Positions 46,187 through 54,356 of a stretch of DNA of 64,000 nt are shown here, in pieces. The DNA is taken from NCBI RefSeq assembly GCF_900221005.1, contig NZ_OBQI01000007.1, positions 124,001 through 188,000 on the forward strand, in the 5' to 3' direction. Every line of letters starts with the position of its first letter. Positions within the stretch are counted from its first letter, which is position 1. The stretch is from Blastococcus aggregatus. Lineage in GTDB: Bacteria; Actinomycetota; Actinomycetes; Mycobacteriales; Geodermatophilaceae. Under the pieces are notes generated by a model. The model was not told where the DNA came from. It saw only the letters and a list, made by a program, of their open reading frames with translations, and searched no databases. Position numbers and translations under genes: made by a program.

Positions 46187-48015
46187 GCACTCCGCTCTGG
46201 GAGACGGAGTTCCCCGGCCGCCTCGAGCACGAGTTGATATGTCTCGAGGCGGCCGGCATCCGCTACGACATCGACGACGCGGCCGGCCGGCTCGGCGTCC
46301 TTCAGCTACGCGTGACCGCGATCGGTGACCGGGTCGTCGACCTGACGGTGACCTTCCCCGACCTGTACCCCTTCGTCCGGCCCTCGGTCCGCCTCACTGC
46401 CGACCAGTTGGAGCCGATGGCCCACCACGCGCATCCCTTCAGCGGAGACCTCTGCCTGATCGGTCGCTCGACTGCGTTGTGGCACACGGACGACACGCTG
46501 GCCTGGCTGCTGACCAACCAGCTGCCCAAGACGGTGCAGGCCGGCCAGGCAACGGCGACGTCCGCCGACGAAGTCGAGGCCCTCACCGGCGTGGAAGAGG
46601 CCCAGGCCGAGCCCTGGACCGACTACTACAGCTGCTTCGACGAGGGATCGATGCTTCTCGTCGACAGCGGCTGGACGCTGCCCACCACGAGCACGCATGG
46701 GACGCTCGGCCTGCGGCTCTCCCGGCTGGACTTGGCCGGCGTCGATGCGGTGCAGGACGCCGGCCTCCTGCACGGCGCGGTCTTCACGGTCAGCGACGGC
46801 AGGGGCCAGGTCCTCTGCTCGCTCTCCGGGCAGAATCCCGACCGCTTCCCGCGACCGGTCACCGGCCGCTGGGCTCGCCTGGACGCCTCCGTCCGGGGCA
46901 ACACCCCCGAGGCGTTCGTGACCGAACTGAAGAGAGCTGCGCCGCAACTCCTCGACGGGGCGTGGCAGCCCGCTCCCGTCGAAGGCTGGGAACTGCAGGT
47001 GTTCGGCCTGACCTTCCCCGAGGAGCGAGTGCACCGCGGCACCGGCGACGGCTGGGTCTTCCTCGTCCGCCTCCGTCCGGCCGGCGGCCGGCCCCGGCAG
47101 CAGGCCAAGCGCGGGCGCGGGCAGCGCGGCCTTCCGTCGGCTGGCGGCAGGATCACCACGCATGTCATCCGCGCCGGGTACGCCGGGCAGCCGGACATGG
47201 CGGCCCGGGTCCCCGAACTCACCGGCCTGCACGACCGGCACATCGCCGTCTTCGGTGTCGGAGCGCTCGGCAGCACCGTCACCGAGCATCTCGCCCGGGC
47301 CGGTATCGGACAGCTCACCGTGGTCGACCGCGACCACCTGGAACCGGGCAACCTGGTCCGGCACGCCGCCCGCCTCGACATGGCGGGATGGAACAAGGCC
47401 TTCGCCGCCAGCCAGATCGCCCTTAGCGTCGCGCCCGACATCACCGTCAACGTCATTCCGTACGCGATCGGCGCACCACGTACCGACCCCCAGCCCGACC
47501 ACCGCAACGAGATCGACGCGTGGATCGAGCTCATCGACAAGGTCGACCTCGTCTTGGACTGCACCGCGGAGAAGGGCCTGCAGCAGGCGCTGGCGTGGCT
47601 GGCGCGCCGCCGCCGCAAGCCGTACCTCGCCGCCTCGGCGACCAACGGCGGGTGGGGTGGTCGTGTGACCCGCCTGTCGCCCGTGTCGGGAACGGCGTGC
47701 TGGTACTGCCTCGAGTACGGCCTCCACGGCGAGTCCATCCCCTCGCTAGCGGCGGCCCCAGACGGAAGTGGAGTCCAACCGGTCGGCTGCGCCGACCCCA
47801 CCTTCGCCGGGTCCGGCTTCGACCTCGCCGAGGTCGCCTTGCACGCCGTCCGCGTCGCCGTGGCAACGCTGCAGCAGGGCCGGCCAGGCGGGTACCCCGA
47901 CAGCGGCCACGACGTGCACGTCCTCGCGTTGAGGACGTCTGACGGGACGCCGATCCCCCCGACCTGGACCGGCCTCGAGCTACCGGTGCATCCGCTGTGC
48001 CGCGGCGACCACTGA
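46183..48015 (+). CDS. E2-E1 fusion, ubiquitin-like conjugation enzyme (Cap2-like)
   Basis: From TTG 46183 (overlapping the previous TGA) the protein has 610 residues. The N-terminal UBC/E2-like domain shows LYPFVRPSV, a HPFSGDLCLIG block with candidate catalytic Cys91, and W-H-T-D-D-T-L-A-W-L-L. A middle region (about 160-330) lacks a named family. The C-terminal ThiF/E1 adenylation domain begins near 354 with the nucleotide loop GVGALGS, then DRDHLEPGNLVRHA and DLVLDCTAEKG. CWYC (506-509) and GCADPTFAGSGFD near 535 supply candidate E1 thioester or zinc cysteines. E2-E1 fusions in this order occur in CBASS Cap2 and in prokaryotic ubiquitin-like systems. A JAMM protease gene follows, overlapping by 19 bases. 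Confidence 0.85.
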   Translation: MSTPLWETEFPGRLEHELICLEAAGIRYDIDDAAGRLGVLQLRVTAIGDRVVDLTVTFPDLYPFVRPSVRLTADQLEPMAHHAHPFSGDLCLIGRSTALWHTDDTLAWLLTNQLPKTVQAGQATATSADEVEALTGVEEAQAEPWTDYYSCFDEGSMLLVDSGWTLPTTSTHGTLGLRLSRLDLAGVDAVQDAGLLHGAVFTVSDGRGQVLCSLSGQNPDRFPRPVTGRWARLDASVRGNTPEAFVTELKRAAPQLLDGAWQPAPVEGWELQVFGLTFPEERVHRGTGDGWVFLVRLRPAGGRPRQQAKRGRGQRGLPSAGGRITTHVIRAGYAGQPDMAARVPELTGLHDRHIAVFGVGALGSTVTEHLARAGIGQLTVVDRDHLEPGNLVRHAARLDMAGWNKAFAASQIALSVAPDITVNVIPYAIGAPRTDPQPDHRNEIDAWIELIDKVDLVLDCTAEKGLQQALAWLARRRRKPYLAASATNGGWGGRVTRLSPVSGTACWYCLEYGLHGESIPSLAAAPDGSGVQPVGCADPTFAGSGFDLAEVALHAVRVAVATLQQGRPGGYPDSGHDVHVLALRTSDGTPIPPTWTGLELPVHPLCRGDH

Positions 48016-48518
48016 TCGACTTCCGCGCCACCCGCCGGGGCCGCGTGTGGTGGGCCGCGGCGGCCCTGGAGGAGGCGCTCCGCGAGGCCCAGCGCGCCTA
48101 CCCCTCAGAGACCGGGGGACTCCTTCTGGGCTGGTCCCCTCAACCGGCCGCGGTGGTCATCAGTGAGGTCATCGGCCCCGGGCCCCGCGCCGGCCATCAC
48201 GCGAGGACATTCACACCGGATAGCGCCTGGCAGGAGGAGCAACTCGCCCAGGCGTACGAGCTGGCAGGCCGACGACTGCAGTACCTGGGCGACTGGCACA
48301 CCCATCCGCGTGGCACCGTCAGGCTCAGCGGCACCGACCGGGCCACCCTGCGTCATATCGCCGAGCATCCCGACGCGCGCGCCGACTATCCGGTGATGGC
48401 TGTGCTCGCTGGCGGTCCGCTGTGGCAGGTCGCCGTCCGCCAGCAAGTCCGCCGTCGCGGCGGCCCTCGTCTCCTATCCCTTGAGGTGTGGGAGTCACCG
48501 ACCGATCGAAGCGAGTGA
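47997..48518 (+). CDS. JAB/JAMM (Mov34) deconjugating metalloprotease (Cap3-like)
   Basis: A 173-residue JAB domain protein with an intact JAMM zinc site: Glu in YPSETGGLLLG near residue 40, and HTHPRGTVRLSGTD near 101-114 (H-x-H-x7-S-x2-D). These enzymes cleave isopeptide or peptide bonds behind the C-terminal Gly of ubiquitin-like modifiers. It overlaps the E2-E1 gene by 19 bases, so the conjugating and deconjugating enzymes are made together, as with Cap2 and Cap3. GTG 47997 starts MPRRPLIDFRATRRG. The next gene is 185 bases away, so this is the likely operon end. Confidence 0.9.
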   Translation: MPRRPLIDFRATRRGRVWWAAAALEEALREAQRAYPSETGGLLLGWSPQPAAVVISEVIGPGPRAGHHARTFTPDSAWQEEQLAQAYELAGRRLQYLGDWHTHPRGTVRLSGTDRATLRHIAEHPDARADYPVMAVLAGGPLWQVAVRQQVRRRGGPRLLSLEVWESPTDRSE

Positions 48519-48703
48519 GCGGGCGATGGGCTCGGCAGACCTGGCGCTGGAGAAGAGTGCCAAGGCGTCAGATCGGCGTCGATTGTGTGAGCCCGTCCGA
48601 CGGGAGCCACCCTCGCCGGACGTCCCGTTAGTCGATCTCTCGCCCTGCGATGGGCCGACTTGTCTGGGCGGCGCAACCCTGCCCTGAGGTCCAGTCGGGC
48701 AAG

Positions 48704-51700
48704 ATGCGAAGCGTGACGGGGACCATCCACACTGTCCTAGACCGACTTCGCAGCGAAGCGCTGGACGAGCGGGACAAGGGCAGCAAGTTCGAGCGACTGA
48801 TCAGGGCCTACCTGACCTCCGACCCCGAGTGGAAGTCGCGGTTCTCCGACGTCTGGCTGTGGTCGGACTGGCCCGAGCGCGCCGGCCGGCCGGACACCGG
48901 CATCGACCTGGTCGCGGCGAACGCCGACGACGGCGGACTCACCGCCATCCAGTGCAAGTTCTACGCACCGGGTCGCACGGTCGCCAAGGCCGACATCGAC
49001 TCGTTCGTCTCCGCCTCCGCCTCCGCCCAGTTCACCAAGCGGATCGTCTTCGACACGGCAGCAGGCTGGTCGTCCAACGCCGAGGAGACGCTGGCGGGGG
49101 GAGTGGCTCAGCGCGTCGACATCGGGTACCTCGCCGACGCCGCCATCGACTGGGACCAGTTCTCCTGGACGACGCCGGAAATCGTCGTCCCGACGGGCAA
49201 GAAGACGCTGCGCCCACACCAGCAGAAGGCGCTGGACGATGTCCGCGCCGGGCTCGCCAAGCACGACCGGGGCCAGCTGGTGATGGCCTGCGGCACCGGC
49301 AAGACCTTCACCAGCCTGCGGATCGCCGAGGAGCTGGTCGGCGCGGGCGGCACCGTGCTGTTCCTGGTGCCGAGCATCCAGCTGCTGAGCCAGAGCCTGC
49401 GGGAGTGGATGGCCAACGCCGAGGTGGACATCGCGCCGTACGCGGTCTGCTCGGACGTCCGGGTCGGACGGCGCACGCCGTCCGACGACGCCGACCAGCT
49501 CCCGATCGACCTGACCGAGCCGGCCTCGACCGACCCGCAGACGCTCCTGAGCCGGTTCGAGGCGAACACGAACGCCGACGGCCAAATGCGGGTGGTGTTC
49601 TCCACCTACCAGTCGATCGACGTGGTCACCCGCGCCCAGGAGCTCGGCCTCCCCGGGTTCGATCTGGTCATCTGCGACGAGGCACACCGGACGACCGGCG
49701 TCACCCTCGCCGAGGGAGACGAGTCCGCGTTCGTGCGGGTGCACGACGCCGATGCCCTGAAGGCGGCCCAGCGGCTGTACATGACCGCGACGCCCAAGGT
49801 GTTCGGCGAGGAGGTCCGTCGCAAGGCAACGGACGCCGACGCGGTGCTGGCCGACATGGGCGACCAGAACACGTTCGGTCCGGAGCTGCACCGGCTCGGC
49901 TTCGGGCAGGCGGTCGAGGCCGACCTGCTGACCGACTACAAGGTGCTGGTGCTGGCCGTCGACGAGAAGTACGTGGCGGAGAACTTCCAGCAGGCCATGG
50001 CGAACTCCGGTGAGATCCAGCTCGACCAGGCCGCGAAGCTGATCGGCTGCTGGAACGGCCTGGCGAAGAACTTCGGCCCGTCGGCGACCGATGGCCAGCC
50101 GTCGGTCGTCGGCAGGGCGCCGATGCGGACGGCGGTGGCCTTCGCGCAGCACATCAAGGCGTCTAAGACGGCGGCCGCGGCGTTCCCGGACCTGGCCGAC
50201 CGAGCGCAGATCGACCCCCGGAGGACCGCCCCCGGCTGCGGGTTCAGGCGGCGCACGTGGACGGCACGATGGGCGTGCACGAACGCAACACCCATCTTGC
50301 CTGGCTCAAGGAGCCCGCCCCCGACGGCGTGTGCCGCGTGCTCACCAATGCCCGCTGCCTGTCCGAGGGGGTGGACGTGCCCTCGCTGGACGCCGTCCTG
50401 TTCCTCACCCCCCGTGGCTCGCAGGTCGACGTGGTGCAGTCCGTCGGCCGGGTAATGCGCAAGGCGCCGGGCAAGGAGCTGGGCTACATCGTGCTGCCGG
50501 TGGTGGTGCCCAGCGGCGTCGCGCCGGAGGAGGCGCTGCGGGACAACGAGCGGTACAAGGTGGTCTGGCAGGTACTGCAGGCGCTACGCAGCCACGATGA
50601 CCGCTTCCACGCGATGGTCAACCAGATCGACTTGAACAAGCGCAAGCCGGACACCATCGAGATCGTCTCCATCACCGGTCCGACGGACGGCGACGGCGTG
50701 GCCGTGCCCGACCCGGATCAGCCGGCGCAGAAGTCCACCGAGCAGTTGCTCATGGAGTTCCCGGCCGACGAATTCCGGGACGCGATGTACGCGCGGATCG
50801 TGGCCAAGGTCGGCGAGCGCCGGTATTGGGAATCCTGGGCGAAGGACATCGCCGACATCGCCGCCGCGCACGTCACCCGCATCAAGGGCCTGCTCGCGAC
50901 GCCGGGGCCGGCGGCCACCGAGTTCGAGCACTTCGTCGCCGGGCTGCGCGGCAACCTGAATGACTCGATCACCGACCACGCCGCGATCGACATGCTGGCC
51001 CAGCACCTCATCACCCGGCCGGTGTTCGATGCGCTGTTCGCGCACTCCAGTTTCCTGGCCGGCAATCCGGTGGCCCGGACGATGGAGAACATGCTGGTGG
51101 TGCTCGATGCGCACGCGGTGGGTGCGGAGAACGAGACCCTGGAGGGCTTCTACGACACCGTGCGCAAGCGGGTCGCCGGGGTGGACAACGCCGCGGGCAA
51201 GCAGCGGGTGCTCGTGGAGCTGTACGACAAGTTCTTCGCCACCGCGTTCCCGAAGACGGTGTCGAAGCTCGGCATCGTCTACACGCCGGTGGAGATCGTC
51301 GACTTCATCCTGCGCTCGGCCGACGAGGTGCTGCGCGCGGAGTTCGGGCAGGGGCTGACCGACGAGGGCGTGCACGTGCTCGACCCGTTCACTGGCACCG
51401 GCACCTTCCTGGTGCGGCTGCTGCAGAGCGGGCTGATCGAGCCGCATGACCTGGCCCGCAAGTACGCGAACGAACTGCACGCCAACGAGATCCTGCTGCT
51501 GGCCTACTACATCGCCGCGGCGAACATCGAGACGACGTTCGAGGAGCTGGAGGGGACGCCGCAGCCGTTCCCCGGGCTGGTGCTCACCGACAGCTTCCAG
51601 TCGTGGGAGGACGGCGACCAGCAGGACATCAGCGTCATGCCGGAGAACAACGAGCGGTTGGAGCGGCAGAAGAAGTTGCCTATCCAGGTGATCGTTGGCA

Positions 51701-53487
51701 ACCCGCCGTACTCGGCAGGCCAGGACTCGGCGAACGACGACAACGCAAACGAGAAGTACCCCACGCTGGACGCCGCCATCCGGGACACCTACGCCGCCCG
51801 CTCGACAGCGACGAACAAGAACTCGCTGTACGACTCCTACATCCGGGCGATCAAGTGGGCCACGCTGCGCATCCAGGATCGCGGCATCGTCGCCTTCGTG
51901 ACGAACGGTGGATTTCTGGACTCGAACACCGCCGACGGCATGCGCAAGACGCTGGCCGAGGAGTTCTCGGCCATCCACGTGTTCAACCTCCGCGGCAACC
52001 AGCGCACGGCAGGCGAGCAGTCTCGCCGTGAGGGCGGCAAGGTCTTTGGCGCCGGCAGTCGAGCCACTGTCGCCATCACCGTGCTGGTCAAGAAACGTGG
52101 CCAGGCCGGATCGGCCACTGTGCATTACACCGACGTCGGCGACTATCTCACTCGCGAGCAGAAGTTGGCCCATGTCGCCGAGGCGGAAACTCTTGGTGGC
52201 TTGGCACCCGTGGTTATCGCGCCGAACGATCATGGCGATTGGCTCGGCCAACGCGCCGACGATTTTGTCAGCTTCCTGCCCATCGAGTCTGTCTTTGCAG
52301 TCCAGTCAGGCGGTTTGAAGACCAATCGCGATACATGGTGCTATTCCTTCGGCCGGGAATCAGTGGCTGAGAACATGACCAGGCTGGTCGCCACGTACGA
52401 GACGGACCGTGCCCGAGGCGCCACCGCAGCGACCGCAACGACGGACGGCAGTTTGATCAGCTGGAACCGGGGTCTCCTGGCGGATCTGGATCGGGGGCGT
52501 CCTCGTGAATTCAAGGGTGAGCGCGTCCAGTTAGCCGTCTATCGACCATTCACGAAGGCGAACGTCTACTTCGACCGCGCGCTGAATGACATGGTCTACA
52601 GGCTTCCCACGCTGTTTCCCGGCTCAACGCACGTGAATCGAGGGCTTGTCGTTGTTGCCCCGCGCATTGAAGCAGCGCCAGGGGTGGTCATGGTCGACCA
52701 ATTGCCGGACCTGAGCTTCTACAGCTACACGGGGCAGTTCTTTGCGCGGTGGCACTACGAGAAGGTCGACGACGCGGGGATGTTCGACGTCCACGAGGGC
52801 GACGTCGTCGATGGCTACCGGCAGATCGACAACATCACCGATGAGGCGCTGGCCGCATTCACCGCCGCGTACCAGGGCGAGGCGATCAGCAAGAACGACA
52901 TCTTCGACTACGTCTACGGGCTGCTGCACTCGTCGGAGTACCGGGAGACCTACGCGGCGGACCTGAAGAAGATGCTGCCTCGGATCCCGTTCGCGGCCGA
53001 CTTCCGGGCGTTCGCCGATGCTGGCAGGCAGCTGGCCGAGGTGCACCTGGGCTACGAGACCGTGAAGCCGTACCCGCTGGAAGGGCTTGACGTGAGTGGC
53101 CCGGGCGGCGAGGCCAACTACGGGTTCTTCGCCGTCGGCAACAAGAAGATGAGCTTCGGCAAGCCCACTGCGGAGCAGAAGACCGAAGGTCTGCGGAGCG
53201 ACAAGTCGGTCATCCACTACAACGACCGGATCACCCTGCGGGGCATCCCGGAAGAGGCGTACCGGTACACGCTGGGCAGCCGCTCGGCGATCGAGTGGAT
53301 CATCGACCGCTACTGGGTGAAGACGGACAAGGCGTCGGGCATCGTCAACGACCCCAACGACTGGTCCCGCGAAGTCGGCGATCCGCGCTACATCGTCGAC
53401 CTGCTGGCGCGCATCGTCACAGTGTCCTTGGAGACGATCAAGGTGGTCGACTCCCTGCCCCCGCTTGATACCCGCCACGACGGGTGA
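48704..53487 (+). CDS. type ISP restriction-modification enzyme (nuclease-helicase-methylase), frameshifted
   Basis: Two frames join into a protein of about 1594 residues, the normal size for type ISP enzymes. Domains in order: Mrr-like nuclease (GIDLVAANADD, IQCKFYAPG), SF2 helicase (CGTGKT, VICDEAHRTTG, TATPKVF, then SVGRVMRKAPG), gamma-class N6-adenine methyltransferase (DPFTGTGTFL, NPPYSAGQ), and a C-terminal target-recognition region ending KVVDSLPPLDTRHDG. The frame changes from 2 to 1 at the C run 50215-50219. Six C instead of five would restore an unbroken protein (QIDPPEDRPRLRV). It is therefore either a recent inactivation or a sequencing error. Start ATG 48704 or GTG 48713. Confidence 0.85.
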
Positions 53488-53783
53488 ACGACACGGGACG
53501 GCCAGGCCGCGATCACGGTGCGCCGGCCGCCCCGATCGGGGCACAGGCCAGCCACGAGATGACACCTGGCCGTCCGTACCCGGCGTCGCTCGTGGGCTGG
53601 CGGCCCGTGCCCTGCAGCTGCACGACGCAGAGGTCATCCACGGCCGGGGCGCGCCTTATCCGCGCCTTAAGCACCGGTCAAACCCGGTGGTCAGTGGTCA
53701 ACAGGGGCGGCACCGGTAAGGCACGGAAGGAGCAGCGCTGCCCGGCTGAGCTGCACAAACGGGCATCGGAGCTGGTCAGGACG

Positions 53784-53836
53784 TGGAGCGGGTGACCGGG
53801 ATCGAACCGGCATGGCCAGCTTGGAAGGCTTGAGAC
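53784..53836 (-). other. tRNA-Gly(UCC) 3' fragment, attachment-site scar
   Basis: Read on the minus strand, the sequence contains the anticodon loop CTTCCAA (anticodon UCC) with most of its stem, the variable loop, a perfect T arm (CCGGTTCGATCCCGG) and the 3' acceptor strand with CACCCGCTCCA, including CCA. Upstream of the anticodon stem there is no D arm or 5' acceptor strand, so the gene is incomplete. A 3' half of about 50 bases is the usual att core left by tyrosine-recombinase integration into a tRNA gene. Confidence 0.75.
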
Positions 53837-53865
53837 TCTAGCCCTGTTCCCGCAGGCGGGACGTG

Positions 53866-53897
53866 AGGCACGCGGATGCCGTGCCTTCCGCGTGCCT
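53866..53897. other. perfect 11-bp inverted repeat beside the tRNA fragment
   Basis: AGGCACGCGGA (53866-53876) and TCCGCGTGCCT (53887-53897) are exact complements with a 10-base loop. It could be a bidirectional terminator for the leftward GGDEF/EAL transcript or a recombinase site near the attachment scar. No T run follows. Confidence 0.6.
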
Positions 53898-54356
53898 TCA
53901 ACACCGCGCTTGCAATGCCGGCGCATGCGGCGTCCCGGCTCCTCTTCGGCTCGGGGGTAACCCAGGGTGGGAGACGTCATGTCCTATCGCGGGGCGAGGC
54001 GATCAGCACCTTCCGGACCGAACAAGGTCGACGGGTTCGACGCCGTCGACCTCGCGATCCGCCTCTGGGTTGCTCCATGGCTCTGCGGAGCTGGCCGCCT
54101 CCTCGGGGGGCGGCCTGCTGCCGCGCAAGGAGGCGTTGCGCTTGCGGCGGGTAGGGGCGATCGCGGTGTCGTCGATGTCTCGGCCGTCACCGTGGCGTGC
54201 GCCAGCGAGCCGGTCAATGACCGGGAGTCTGCTCAGTAGTGCCAGTCTCGGCATGGCTCAGACGTCTGGGTGGGCTGTGGAGTTGTCTATGGACGGCCCT
54301 CGATCAGGAGGTCGTCGTGTCCCCCACACCCTCTCGCAGGACCGTGTCGCTCCATC

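Larger units (their letters stand above)
53488..54356. other. 870-base non-coding junction region
   Basis: No gene can be supported. The stretch holds a tRNA-Gly 3' fragment (53784-53836), a perfect hairpin (53866-53897), and three close GGTCA-type words between 53673 and 53702 (GGTCAAA, GGTCAGT, GGTCAAC) that could be protein-binding sites. A minus-strand frame at about 54060-54254 has some protein-like texture but no recognisable family. This looks like an integration junction between the defence-rich element and core chromosome. Confidence 0.55.

Noticed and set aside
45880-48015. 711-residue version of the E2-E1 protein starting at 45880
   Set aside because: The extra N-terminal part runs through the 49-residue proline-rich gene in another frame and has no domain. 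TTG 46183 overlaps that gene's stop in the style of the neighbouring genes.
45254-48518. Type II CBASS operon
   Set aside because: Cap2- and Cap3-like genes are present, but no CD-NTase or CBASS effector lies within several kilobases on either side.
53784-53860. Complete tRNA-Gly gene
   Set aside because: D arm and 5' acceptor strand are missing and the anticodon stem has one mismatch, so it is only a 3' fragment.
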